Source: an uncultured Collinsella sp. (GTDB lineage: Bacteria > Actinomycetota > Coriobacteriia > Coriobacteriales > Coriobacteriaceae). Taken from it: a DNA stretch of 64,000 bases. Positions 26,934-35,537 of this stretch are shown in pieces. The notes beneath the pieces are model-generated. The model did not search any database and was not told the origin of the DNA. It saw nothing but the letters and a program-made list of their open reading frames with translations. Positions within the stretch are counted from its first letter, which is position 1. Each line of letters begins with the position of its first letter. The stretch covers positions 1 to 64,000 of the forward strand of contig CAAEDE010000004.1 of the NCBI GenBank assembly GCA_900754525.1. Direction: 5' to 3'. The translations under genes were made by a program, and so were the position numbers.

Positions 26934-27503
26934 TTATCGAGCAACAATCACCACATGGCGATCAGGGTCAGAACCCTCAGAATGGGTATCGACAGCATCA
27001 TTGCCACGAAGTGCAATATGAACCAGTCGGCGCTCATAGGCATTCATGGGCGGAAGCGAAACACTCTTATGGGCACGGATGGCACGCTCGGCGGCCGACT
27101 GAGCCATTGAGGCAACCTTGTCCTGACGACGGCTCTTGTAGCCCTCAACGTCAACCACAACCGGATACCTAAAGCCGAGCTTGCGGCTCACCAGCAAAGA
27201 GAACATGACCTGAAGAGCATCAAGGGTACGACCATGACGGCCAATGAGAACAGCAAGATCAGGAGCGGTAACATCCAAAATCAGCTCGCCCTCGTCGCCC
27301 TCGTACTCATCAATAGGAGAGTTGGCGGCATCGAAGTGCGAAAGGATGGAACGCAGAATGGAAATCGCAACATCGGCAATGGTGTCGAGCTCCTCATCGG
27401 TCAGCTCTTCACCGGCCTTGTAGCGCTGTGCAATCTCGGGATAATCGCCCGCAATCTGCGGGGCAACCTCCTCAAGCATATCCTCGATGATCTCTTCAGA
27501 CAT
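26934..27503 (-). CDS. khpB: RNA-binding protein KhpB (Jag)
   Basis: A 189-residue Jag/KhpB family protein linked to cell elongation and small-RNA binding. The N-terminus is acidic. A KH domain has the GxxG loop in VLIGRHGRTLDALQVM, and an R3H domain with PPMNAYERRLVHIALR ends the protein. GGAG six bases before the ATG sets the start; an upstream TTG overlaps that site. It sits in the usual place downstream of yidC. Confidence 0.92.
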   Translation of the reverse strand: MSEEIIEDMLEEVAPQIAGDYPEIAQRYKAGEELTDEELDTIADVAISILRSILSHFDAANSPIDEYEGDEGELILDVTAPDLAVLIGRHGRTLDALQVMFSLLVSRKLGFRYPVVVDVEGYKSRRQDKVASMAQSAAERAIRAHKSVSLPPMNAYERRLVHIALRGNDAVDTHSEGSDPDRHVVIVAR

Positions 27504-27548
27504 AACGTACTCCAAAAGTTAGGTACCTAAATATGATTGATATCCCGA

Positions 27549-28319
27549 CTACTTCTTCTTGTGCGGACGCGGCTTCTTCTCGCGACGGGTAACCTCGACC
27601 TGCAGCGGAGCGTTCTTGAGGCGCTCCTCCTCATCGGCCTTGGCCTTGTCGATAACCTTCTGCGTCACGAAGATCTGCTGGATAACCTGCCAGGCAGAAG
27701 ACACATCGTAGTACAGCAGAACGCCGACGGGCAGGCTCCAGCCCATCCAAAGCATCATGACGGTCATGACGACAGCCATCATGCGCATGCTCTGGGCCTG
27801 CTGACCAGTCTGATTGCGGGACATATACAGCTGCGGAATCAGGGTCAAGACAGCAAACAGAATCAGGCAGATCAGCGCAGGCAGCGCAACCATAAAGCCA
27901 TCGGCAAAAGAGGCGCTCGGCGTGGTGGTCAGATCGGGCAGGATGTTAAAGAACGAGAACGTGCCCTCGTTAAAGTACTGCGGCAGGTTGCGCAGAAGTG
28001 TGAACAGGGCGATAAGGATGGGCATCTGAATCAGAAGCGGCAGGCAGCCGGCCAGCGGATTGAACTTGTTCTCGCTGTAGAACTTCTGCATCTCCTCGGC
28101 CTGACGCTGGGGGTCGTCGGCGTAGCGCTCCTGGATCTCGAGCATCTTGGGCTGCAGCACCTGCATGCGAGCCGTCGACTTGGTCGACTTGAGCATGAGC
28201 GGCGTCAGCAGCAGACGGATGATGACCACCAGGATGATGATGGACAGGCCCCAGTCGACCGCAAAGGTCTGGATGAGCTTGAGCAGCTCGAAAAGGATGT
28301 TAACGATCCAATCCCACAT
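27549..28319 (-). CDS. yidC: Membrane protein insertase YidC
   Basis: A 256-residue polytopic insertase of the YidC/Oxa1 family, without the E. coli periplasmic domain. It has five hydrophobic segments starting at residues 20-40, the Arg in VVIIRLLLTPL that forms the hydrophilic groove, the cytosolic coiled hairpin (MLEIQERYADDPQRQAEEMQKF), the CLPLLIQMPILIALF segment, and a basic C-terminal tail (RREKKPRPHKKK) that may contact the ribosome. No lipobox is seen at the N-terminus, unlike many Firmicutes homologues. Confidence 0.95.
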   Translation of the reverse strand: MWDWIVNILFELLKLIQTFAVDWGLSIIILVVIIRLLLTPLMLKSTKSTARMQVLQPKMLEIQERYADDPQRQAEEMQKFYSENKFNPLAGCLPLLIQMPILIALFTLLRNLPQYFNEGTFSFFNILPDLTTTPSASFADGFMVALPALICLILFAVLTLIPQLYMSRNQTGQQAQSMRMMAVVMTVMMLWMGWSLPVGVLLYYDVSSAWQVIQQIFVTQKVIDKAKADEEERLKNAPLQVEVTRREKKPRPHKKK

Positions 28320-28348
28320 GTAAGTTTTCCTCCGATAGCGAGTGCCCG

Positions 28349-28573
28349 CTAAGGCACAGGGTCATAACCGCCGACGTGCAGGGGATTGCAGCGAGCGATG
28401 CGCCTCACGGCAAGCCAGCAGCCTCTCAAAACACCGTACTTCTCAATCGCCTGAACGGCGTATTGCGAGCACGTTGGGTAATAAATGCAGGCGTCAGGTA
28501 ATAAGGGCGAAACAACCTGTTGATATATGCGAATAGGAGCGATGGCAACACGTCGCAAAACGTGATTGCTCAT
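28349..28573 (-). CDS. yidD: Membrane insertion efficiency factor YidD
   Basis: A 74-residue protein with the family signature: IRIYQQVVSPLL, the Cys/Pro-rich ACIYYPTCSQYAVQAIEKYG, and the C-terminal RIARCNPLHVGGYDPVP. It assists YidC-dependent insertion at the cytosolic membrane face. It overlaps the rnpA stop by four bases and precedes yidC. Confidence 0.95.
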   Translation of the reverse strand: MSNHVLRRVAIAPIRIYQQVVSPLLPDACIYYPTCSQYAVQAIEKYGVLRGCWLAVRRIARCNPLHVGGYDPVP

Positions 28574-28908
28574 CGCTCCTCCCCGGCAACGCCGGCGCGT
28601 TTCATAAGCGAACGCAACGCCTTGTCCATCTCCTGCGGCGAGGAAACCCTCGTCCTGGGAGTCGCGAACAAGATGATGTCATAACCCGCAACGGGAAATC
28701 CACAGCTGCGGGCGGCCTCGCGCATCACACGCTTAGATCGGTTGCGCACGACAGCACAACCGAGTCGTTTAGCACCAACGAAGGCGACCCTTCCGGAGTC
28801 GCCTTCGCCAACCGATTCACATACGGTCATTCGAATCAGAGGGTGATTGAAACGACGCCCCTGACTGAACACATGCTCGAAATCTTGCCGAGACTTAATA
28901 GTCTTCAT
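28570..28908 (-). CDS. rnpA: Ribonuclease P protein component
   Basis: A 112-residue protein subunit of RNase P, which trims the 5' leader of tRNA precursors. Landmarks are the N-terminal SRQDFEHVFSQGRRF and the RNR-type motif VRNRSKRVMREAAR, with VGAKRLGCAV before it. The ATG lies 20 bases after the rpmH stop in the conserved rpmH-rnpA operon. Confidence 0.95.
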   Translation of the reverse strand: MKTIKSRQDFEHVFSQGRRFNHPLIRMTVCESVGEGDSGRVAFVGAKRLGCAVVRNRSKRVMREAARSCGFPVAGYDIILFATPRTRVSSPQEMDKALRSLMKRAGVAGEER

Positions 28909-28928
28909 GCGAGATGTGTGTATCGCTG

Positions 28929-29063
28929 CTAGACAGTGAGACGCTTGCGGCCCTTGGCGCGACGACGGGCGAGCACGGCACGACCACCCTTAGTGGCCAT
29001 ACGGGCACGGAAGCCATGGGTCTTGGCACGCTTACGCTTATTAGGCTGATACGTACGCTTCAT
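28929..29063 (-). CDS. rpmH: Ribosomal protein bL34
   Basis: A 44-residue large-subunit protein with the full family sequence layout: [19 protein letters not shown] then a Lys/Arg-rich tail. AGGAGG eight bases before the ATG fixes the start. It is the first gene of the rpmH-rnpA-yidD-yidC-khpB operon and points away from the origin. Confidence 0.97.
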   Translation of the reverse strand: MKRTYQPNKRKRAKTHGFRARMATKGGRAVLARRRAKGRKRLTV

Positions 29064-29408
29064 CTTAAGTTCCTCCTGCTGCATTTCGAGTGTCCGCGGG
29101 GGCGCGGACGCAGATATAGACACGTGAGCTTGAAGATTGTAGGGAAATCAATGTTCAAATGTCAAGAAATCAAAGGTAAAAGGTTGCAAAGAGTACACGG
29201 TTCCCCCATAAGCAGAATCGGCACTTGATGCAGCAGGCAACTTTTCACGATATTTCATCGAGTTTTCAACAGGTCGTGTTGGAAATGTTAAGAACTTTTC
29301 GCCCGTTTTCCAAAGTTTTCAACAGGTTTTGAAAACTTGTCGAAAGATGAGAAACATTGCGCGGTGAGCTACTATTTGTTCAAAACCTTTTGAAAGATTG
29401 CGAGCGGC
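29064..29408. other. Left origin cluster with DnaA-box-like repeats
   Basis: An AT-rich intergenic stretch between rpmH and the ATPase gene. TTTTCAACA occurs at 29263-29271 and 29316-29324, both followed by GG, with the related TTTTCCAAA at 29306-29314. The 17-mer TTGAAAACTTGTCGAAA at 29329-29345 recurs exactly at 32522-32538 in the dnaA-dnaN gap. These sites resemble DnaA boxes at 7 of 9 positions. Promoters for the leftward rpmH operon and the rightward ATPase-dnaA unit must also lie here. Confidence 0.65.
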
Positions 29409-30764
29409 ATGTCTGACGACTTCTACACCATGGTCGATTCCGGTGATCCGGCACCCGACAACGAGCACATCACCGGCGTGCGCGAGGAACGCAACGAGGG
29501 TGAGCAGGACACCGCACAAGCACCAAAGGCTATGTATGCGGCGCGCATCGCGGTCTACGATGACATGCTGTCGACACCGCGTGTCATCGTCATCGAACCG
29601 CAAGACGTCCGTACCTACTTGGAAGAGACAACCAACACCGTCTACCAGTGCATGAAAGAGCAGGGAGGACGCATCTCGCTGATGGTTATCCGCGAGATTG
29701 TCGAAAACTTTATCCACGCGCATTTTGCAGAGCCCATCATCTCGATTCTCGACGGTGGCGATACCATCCGCTTTGCCGATCAGGGCCCGGGCATCGACGA
29801 CAAAGAGCGTGCCTTCGATTTTGGCGTAACCAGCGCAAACAGCAAGATGAAACGGTATATCCGCGGTACCGGCGCCGGGTTTCCAATGGTACAGGAGTAC
29901 TTGGAAAACGCCGGCGGCGCCGTCTCCATCGAGGACAACATGGGCAACGGCACCGTCGTGACGGTAAGCCTGAACCCCAAGCGCGTTCAGGAAATCGAGC
30001 GTGCTGGCGGGCGCGGGGCAGCTGTGCGACCCGAGGCGGAACAGCAGGCATACCCCCTGCCGGGAACATATTCGCAACAGCCCATGGCGGCACAGCAGAC
30101 ACAACAACCAGCCATGCCGATGCAACAGCCAAGCATGCAGCATATGCAGGAGTTCCAGACAGCGCCGGAGCCAGCGGCACAAATGATGCCGGATACGACG
30201 GCGATGACAGGCCAGGAACCCGCCGCCATGCCGCAGCAGCCGATGGGTGCGCCGAGCGCCCCGCAGATGGGTTACCAACCGTATCCCCAGGGATACCCCG
30301 CCCAATACATGCCGCAGCAGGGGTATGCCCAGCTATATCCTCAGCAGTATCCGCAAGGATACCAGCAGCCGTACCAACAAATGCCCCAGGCGCAGTACAA
30401 CCCATGGGCCCAGCAGATGCCTCCGCAGCCTTACCAACAGTGGCCGCAAAGTTTTCAACAGCAGCCGCTGTCCATGCAGAGTTCTCAACAACCAGCAGCT
30501 CAAATGATGTATCCTAATGCGGCGAATCAATATGCACAGCCACAGCAAAACGTATTTGTGAGCGAGCGCGGCGAAGCGGCACTGGGCTATCTGGCTCAAA
30601 ACCAGGAGTGTGGCGCAACCGACCTGGCACGAGCGTTTGGCAACTCAGCGCCCACGTGGTCGCGAACGCTCAACGACTTGGCGCAGGCCGGCTTGGTAAT
30701 CAAACATGGCCAGAAATATCATCTGACCGAAATAGGCAGCGCTCGCGTGCGAGCCCAAAGTTAA
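29409..30764 (+). CDS. GHKL-type ATPase with Q/P linker and winged helix
   Basis: A 451-residue protein in three parts. Residues about 85-190 are a histidine-kinase-like ATPase domain: N box VIREIVENFIHAHF, G1 FADQGPGIDD, G2 GTGAGFPMVQEYLE and the closing GTVVTVSLNP. No phospho-accepting His domain precedes it. Residues about 191-380 are a low-complexity linker dominated by Gln, Pro, Met, Tyr and Ala. Residues 383-451 form a winged helix (ATDLARAFGNSAPTWSRTLN, LVIKHGQKYHLTEIG). It lies 15 bases before dnaA and is flanked by the two DnaA-box clusters, so it is a candidate regulator of origin function. No closer family recognised; the Shine-Dalgarno is weak. Confidence 0.75.
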   Translation: MSDDFYTMVDSGDPAPDNEHITGVREERNEGEQDTAQAPKAMYAARIAVYDDMLSTPRVIVIEPQDVRTYLEETTNTVYQCMKEQGGRISLMVIREIVENFIHAHFAEPIISILDGGDTIRFADQGPGIDDKERAFDFGVTSANSKMKRYIRGTGAGFPMVQEYLENAGGAVSIEDNMGNGTVVTVSLNPKRVQEIERAGGRGAAVRPEAEQQAYPLPGTYSQQPMAAQQTQQPAMPMQQPSMQHMQEFQTAPEPAAQMMPDTTAMTGQEPAAMPQQPMGAPSAPQMGYQPYPQGYPAQYMPQQGYAQLYPQQYPQGYQQPYQQMPQAQYNPWAQQMPPQPYQQWPQSFQQQPLSMQSSQQPAAQMMYPNAANQYAQPQQNVFVSERGEAALGYLAQNQECGATDLARAFGNSAPTWSRTLNDLAQAGLVIKHGQKYHLTEIGSARVRAQS

Positions 30765-30779
30765 GGAACGGGAGAAACA

Positions 30780-32504
30780 GTGGACGAGGAAGCAAGCATC
30801 ATCCTGGGGGATGCCATCGCCTTTTGTCAGCGCGACGGCCAAGATGCACGCCTCATCAATATGCTGGGACAATCGCGCGCTGTGAGTTTAACCGAGGACA
30901 CCTTGACGATTGAGGCCCCCTCACGCTTTGCCATCGCTCAGCTCAAAAAGCATCAGCCGACCATCGAGGCCTATCTTGAAGATATCGCCTTTGCGCCGAT
31001 CGCGCTCAATATCGTGGCACCGCAAGGCGCCTCGGCAAATACGACCCCGGTCACTCACCCGGTAGCGACCGCCGCCGCGGCGGCAACGCCGGCGCCCGAG
31101 CCTCGACGCGACGATGTTTCCCGTGAAACCATGGCACCGCAGCCGGCCGCTTCGGTCGCACCGGCGGTAGAGCCAGCCCCCTCACCCATCACGACCGCCA
31201 CGCATATGCCCGTGGCACACGAGGCGACACCCGGCGAGGAATCGGGCATTGCAATCAAGAACACGTTGTCCGCCGACGATTTCCGCCGCATGATGACCCA
31301 AATGAATGGCAAGCCACCGGCGAAAAGCGCGAGTTCGTCCGCAGTGCCGGCAGCACCTTCGGCGGCGGCCACCGCGGCAGTCGAGAAAAACGCGGACGGG
31401 GCACCCCTCGCAGCGAATTCGAAATTCACGTTTGAAAACTTCGTCTTCGGACCGGAGAACAGCCTTGCCTACCGATCGGCGCTCAAATTCGCCATGCTTG
31501 CAGACACGCCCGGCACCTGCACGTCGCTGTTCATCTACGGCAAATCGGGCCTGGGCAAGACGCACCTGCTGCTCGCCATCAAAAATGAGCTGGCAGAGAA
31601 ATCGCCCGAGATCAAGGTGAAGTACGCCAACTCGCAGGCATATCTGGACGACTTGATGACGGAATTCGACCGCCAAAAGAAGAGCAACGCCCCCATTATG
31701 CAGGCGTACCACGGCGTCGACGTGCTTATCATCGATGACATCCAGAACATCATCGGCAAGCGCGCGAGCGTGGATTACTTCTTCCAGTTGATGGACGAAT
31801 TTATCCGCAACAACAAGAAGGTCGTGATCGCCGCCGACCGCGCGCCCAAGGACCTTAATATGGACGAGCGCCTGACCAGTCGCTTTAATGCCGGTCTGCT
31901 GTGCCTGGTGGCGGAGCCCAGCTACGAGATGAAGTACAAGATTTTGCAGCGTTATTACGAGAACACGATCGCCGCCGCGCCCGAGGTGGGCAACGACTCG
32001 CTGCTGGCGGCCTACGGGGGCGACGGCGGACATCTGACCGACGCGCACTTTAAACACATGGCCGAGGTCTCGGGCACCAACATCCGCGAGCTCGAGAGCT
32101 TTTGCGAGCGTTGTGCCGGCGAAGCGGGCGATCGCGAGCGCGAGGGCGGGGAGCTCACCTTTGACGACATCGACGCCATCGCCAACCAGTACTTCGACAC
32201 ATCGGCCAAGAAGATCAATGTGCAGACGGTCCAGTCCGTCATCGAGGAGCAATACGGTGTGACGCACGAGGAACTCATCGGGCCTCGCCGCAACGCCAAT
32301 ATCGCCAAGGCGCGCCATATCGCTATCTATCTGGCGATCGAGATGTGCGAGATGACGACGACGGCCGTGGGCGCCGAGTTTGGCAACCGCAACCACTCGA
32401 CCGTCAGCACGAGCTATAAAAAGGTTCAGAAGATGATTCAGGAAGACCGGACTGTTACCGAAGACCTCAAGTCGCTGCGCGATAAAATTACACTGCGCTC
32501 GTAG
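30780..32504 (+). CDS. dnaA: Chromosomal replication initiator DnaA
   Basis: A 574-residue AAA+ initiator. The N-terminal domain I (about 1-80) is followed by a long Ala/Pro-rich linker (about 85-215). The AAA+ core opens with ENFVFGPENSLAY; Walker A is YGKSGLGKTH and Walker B LIIDDIQNI. Domain IV has IGPRRNANIAKARHIAIYLA and the recognition segment GNRNHSTV (535-542). The usual form is GGRDHTTV, so the base-contacting Asp is Asn and one Thr is Ser. The start is a GTG with GGAG upstream. Downstream are oriC and dnaN. A parS-like sequence lies within the linker-coding part. Confidence 0.95.
   Translation: MDEEASIILGDAIAFCQRDGQDARLINMLGQSRAVSLTEDTLTIEAPSRFAIAQLKKHQPTIEAYLEDIAFAPIALNIVAPQGASANTTPVTHPVATAAAAATPAPEPRRDDVSRETMAPQPAASVAPAVEPAPSPITTATHMPVAHEATPGEESGIAIKNTLSADDFRRMMTQMNGKPPAKSASSSAVPAAPSAAATAAVEKNADGAPLAANSKFTFENFVFGPENSLAYRSALKFAMLADTPGTCTSLFIYGKSGLGKTHLLLAIKNELAEKSPEIKVKYANSQAYLDDLMTEFDRQKKSNAPIMQAYHGVDVLIIDDIQNIIGKRASVDYFFQLMDEFIRNNKKVVIAADRAPKDLNMDERLTSRFNAGLLCLVAEPSYEMKYKILQRYYENTIAAAPEVGNDSLLAAYGGDGGHLTDAHFKHMAEVSGTNIRELESFCERCAGEAGDREREGGELTFDDIDAIANQYFDTSAKKINVQTVQSVIEEQYGVTHEELIGPRRNANIAKARHIAIYLAIEMCEMTTTAVGAEFGNRNHSTVSTSYKKVQKMIQEDRTVTEDLKSLRDKITLRS
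31115..31130 (+). promoter_or_regulatory. parS-like site inside dnaA (14 of 16)
   Basis: TGTTTCCCGTGAAACC within the dnaA linker region differs from perfect parS at positions 7 and 16. parS sites within coding sequence are known, for example in B. subtilis. Confidence 0.5.
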
Positions 32505-32742
32505 GTAAATGGACACACCTGTTGAAAACTTGTCGAAACGGCGGTTATAAGGTGTCAAAAACTCGAGCCGCGGTGATGAAAAGTTTTGCGCAGGTTTTGA
32601 ACGTGGAAAACACACCCGGTTGCACACAGGTTCCTGTCGATTCTCTTTTTAGGGCTGACCTGCACTTTTAGGAGTAATCAACAGTTTCGTCAGTACTATT
32701 ACTATTATTAAGATATTTATATCTATAGAAAGGTATTAAAAG
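32505..32742. other. oriC: dnaA-dnaN gap with unwinding element
   Basis: TGTTGAAAA (inverse of TTTTCAACA) lies at 32520-32528, inside a 17-mer shared with the left cluster. Further box-like sites such as GTGGAAAAC follow around 32602-32610. Downstream is an AT-rich tract (about 32690-32735). Within it are five consecutive NTA triplets, CTA-TTA-CTA-TTA-TTA (32696-32710), whose complement reads 3'-GAT/AAT-5', the DnaA-trio pattern that nucleates unwinding in B. subtilis. ATATTTATAT follows. The dnaN start lies just beyond, with only a weak Shine-Dalgarno (AAAGG). Confidence 0.8.
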
Positions 32743-33846
32743 ATGAAGTTCACCGTCAGCCAGAGCTCGCTTACGCAAGCCATCGGCGTCGTTATGAAAG
32801 GCGTCGCTTCGGCATCCACCCTTCCCATTCTGTCGGGCGTGCTCGTTAAGGCACAAGACGGCATCTTGGAATTCCAGACCTCCAACTACACCATCTCGAT
32901 TCGTCACCGCATCGCGGCTCATGTCGAAGAGGAGGGCGAGATGGTGATTCCCTGCAAGATGCTTTCCAACATCACCAAGACCCTTCCCGATGCCCCGGTC
33001 ACCTTTGAGCTGTCCGAGCGTCAGGTTTTGATTGGCTGCGAGAAGAGCTCTTTCCGCCTCAATACGCTCGATGCCAACGACTTCCCCGAGTTCCCGGCAT
33101 ACGCCATCGAGAGCGCCGTCGAACTGCCGACCGATATTCTGTCCGAAATGGTAAGCCGCGTATGGCGCGTCACCTCGACTGACAAGGCCCGCCCCATCCT
33201 GGGCGGCGTGCACATGAAGGTCGAGAACAACACCGTGCGCCTGGTCGCGACCGACTCCTTCCGACTGGCCGTGTGCGATACGCAGGTCGAGACCTCGACC
33301 CTCGAAGGTTCCTTTGAGCTCAACGTGCCTGCCGACGCCTTCAACGATGCTCTGAGCATCATGGCCAGCCAGGCTACTATCATGATCGGCGCCACCGACA
33401 CCCAGGTTGTCTTTGAGGCCGGCAACACCACCTACGTGTCGCGCCGCATCGAGGGCGTATATCCCAATTACAAGCAGCTCATCCCCGATTCGTGCGTGAC
33501 GAGCGTCAAGATCGACGTAGCCGCCTTTAACGCCGCCCTTAAGCGTGTGGCCGTTATCGCGAGCGCCAACCCCGCTGTCAAGTTTGAGATTGACGTCGAG
33601 AACGGCCAGATGGGCCTGTCCTCCATTTCCAACGACCAGGATCTGGCGCAGGAGACGATCGATGTCGAGGCCGAGGGCGAGTCGGGCACCATCGCCTTCA
33701 ACTACCACTACATCTTTGGCTGCCTCAATGCCTTGTCCAAGGAGAAGGAAATCACGCTGGAGCTCAAGAGCTATTCGCAGGCTGGCATCTTCAAGTCCTA
33801 CGACAAGATCAACTACCTGTACCTGGTCATGCCGGTACGCATCTAA
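32743..33846 (+). CDS. dnaN: DNA polymerase III beta clamp
   Basis: A 367-residue sliding clamp that tethers the replicative polymerase. The three-domain family layout is complete: MKFTVSQSSLTQAIGVVMKG at the start, STLPILSGVLVKA, RPILGGVHMKVENNTVRLVATDSFRLA, VPADAFNDAL in the middle, and the C-terminal LVMPVRI, which forms part of the peptide-binding pocket. First gene of a dnaN-recF-dciA run. Confidence 0.97.
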   Translation: MKFTVSQSSLTQAIGVVMKGVASASTLPILSGVLVKAQDGILEFQTSNYTISIRHRIAAHVEEEGEMVIPCKMLSNITKTLPDAPVTFELSERQVLIGCEKSSFRLNTLDANDFPEFPAYAIESAVELPTDILSEMVSRVWRVTSTDKARPILGGVHMKVENNTVRLVATDSFRLAVCDTQVETSTLEGSFELNVPADAFNDALSIMASQATIMIGATDTQVVFEAGNTTYVSRRIEGVYPNYKQLIPDSCVTSVKIDVAAFNAALKRVAVIASANPAVKFEIDVENGQMGLSSISNDQDLAQETIDVEAEGESGTIAFNYHYIFGCLNALSKEKEITLELKSYSQAGIFKSYDKINYLYLVMPVRI

Positions 33847-33854
33847 CGCCGCTC

Positions 33855-34961
33855 ATGGCCATGTTCGCACGCGATCTTTCCGTTGCGCGCTATCGCAGCT
33901 TCGACAGTTACCGCCTTGCCTTGAGCGACGGTGTGACAGTGCTCGCAGGCCCCAACGCGGCGGGAAAGACCAACCTCATAGAGGCGCTGCAGCTGCTGAC
34001 GAGTGGCGCCTCGTTTAGGCATCCGACCGCAGCCGAGCTCGTGCACGACGGCGTGGGCTCATGCAAGGTCGAGCTGAGGCTCGAGGGCGACGGCCGCGTG
34101 CTTGATATGGGATTGAACGCGGAGGACGGTAAGCGCTCGTTTAGCCGCAACGGCAAGAGATGTTCTGCCGCCGGTGTGCGCGGGGTTCTGCCGAGCGTGC
34201 TGTTTTGCCCCGACCATCTGGACATGGTTAAGCGAGGCGCCAGTGTGCGCCGTGCCGCCCTCGATGACTTTGGCATGCAACTGAGCGCACGCTATGCCGA
34301 TCTTGCGAATACCTATGGGCGTTGCGTGACCCAGCGTAATGCCTTGCTCAAGGAGACCTGGTGCTGCCGCGAGATGCTCGGCGCGTGGAATGATTCGATT
34401 GCCCGCGCGGGCTCGGCCCTGCTCGTGCACCGGTTGGCCCTGCTCGACCGGCTGGCGGGCCATGTGCACACTGCCTACGGGCAAGTGGCGTCCGGCGAGG
34501 CCGCCAACGTGACCTATACGTCCACGCTGGGGGATTTGCCCCAGGTCGAGGATCGCGAAGAGCTGAAGGGCTGGGCGTACGAGCGCATGCTGGCTGTCCT
34601 TGATGAGCACGCCGACGAGGAAATTCGCCGTGGCGTGACGTTGGTGGGACCGCATCGCGATGAGATTGAGTTCACCGTGGCGGGTCGATCCGCCCGTTCG
34701 TTTGCCAGCCAAGGTCAGCAGCGGACGTTGGTTTTGGCCTGGAAGGTGGCGGAGGTGGCCGTGGCTCGCGATGTCCTGGGCACCGCCCCATTGCTGCTTT
34801 TGGACGACGTGATGAGCGAACTCGACGGCGAACGCCGCGGTGCTTTCCTGCGGCTGATCGGCGATGATATCCAGACGGTCATAACCACGACCAACCTGGG
34901 GTACTTTACCGATGACCTGCTTGATCGAGCCAAGGTGGTGAGCATGGGTGAGACGTGCTAA
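33855..34961 (+). CDS. recF: Recombination protein RecF
   Basis: A 368-residue ABC-type ATPase for RecFOR-mediated RecA loading at gaps. Walker A is AGPNAAGKTNLIEAL, followed by LTSGASFRHP. The signature segment is SFASQGQQRTLVLAWK and Walker B is PLLLLDDVMSELD. It starts eight bases after dnaN and ends overlapping dciA by 14 bases, the usual origin-proximal order. Confidence 0.96.
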   Translation: MAMFARDLSVARYRSFDSYRLALSDGVTVLAGPNAAGKTNLIEALQLLTSGASFRHPTAAELVHDGVGSCKVELRLEGDGRVLDMGLNAEDGKRSFSRNGKRCSAAGVRGVLPSVLFCPDHLDMVKRGASVRRAALDDFGMQLSARYADLANTYGRCVTQRNALLKETWCCREMLGAWNDSIARAGSALLVHRLALLDRLAGHVHTAYGQVASGEAANVTYTSTLGDLPQVEDREELKGWAYERMLAVLDEHADEEIRRGVTLVGPHRDEIEFTVAGRSARSFASQGQQRTLVLAWKVAEVAVARDVLGTAPLLLLDDVMSELDGERRGAFLRLIGDDIQTVITTTNLGYFTDDLLDRAKVVSMGETC

Positions 34962-35511
34962 TTACGAGCGCGAGAGCGAAATGGTCGCCTTCAGTGGGTT
35001 TTTGAACGCAGAGCGCCAGCGCATCCTGGCGGCCGCGACACCTGAGCGCCGCGCGCAGATGGAGGCTGCAGAGGAATCTCGTGCGGTCTATCGCACGTGG
35101 AATGCGGTGTGCTCGGGCACGCGCGAGGGGCGGCATGTGACGGGTCTGCGCTACCTGCCCGAGTCCAATGAGCTGCTGGTATATCTCGACTCGCCCTCGT
35201 GGACGCAGGAAATGACGCTGTTGCGCGAGATCATCCGCGCGCGTATGGAGCGCGCCGGTGCGCATGTGGACGGCCTGGTGTTCAAAACCACCGCGCCCGG
35301 TCACACGCCACCCGCCGCCAAGGAGCGCCTGCGCCCGGCGACGACCGAGCGCCCGCCGGCCCCGCACGCCGACCTCAGTGAGGCCGAGCGCACCGAGATC
35401 GAGCGCCAAGTGGCACCCATCGAGGACCAAAAACTGCGCGAGGCCCTCGAGAACGCCATGAGAGCCAGTGCCGAGTGGGCCAAGGGCGTGCAAAGCAAAA
35501 AAGAGCCTTAA
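34948..35511 (+). CDS. DciA-like (DUF721) helicase-loading factor
   Basis: A 187-residue protein in the recF-gyrB slot that DUF721/DciA occupies in Actinobacteria and relatives. The domain-like part reads AVYRTWNAVCSGTREGRHVTG, ELLVYLDSPSWTQEMTLLRE and IIRARMER; a Pro/Ala-rich, Glu-rich tail follows. DciA assists DnaB loading in bacteria that lack DnaC/DnaI, and no dnaC is visible here. The GTG start overlaps recF by 14 bases. The assignment rests on context and the W..V..S pattern; the divergence is fairly high. Confidence 0.75.
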   Translation: MRRANYERESEMVAFSGFLNAERQRILAAATPERRAQMEAAEESRAVYRTWNAVCSGTREGRHVTGLRYLPESNELLVYLDSPSWTQEMTLLREIIRARMERAGAHVDGLVFKTTAPGHTPPAAKERLRPATTERPPAPHADLSEAERTEIERQVAPIEDQKLREALENAMRASAEWAKGVQSKKEP

Positions 35512-35537
35512 ATCGCATCTGGTGGCCTTGTAGAGCC

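Noticed and set aside
31182..32627. Open frame antisense to dnaA
   Set aside because: It is the codon mirror of dnaA; no start signal.
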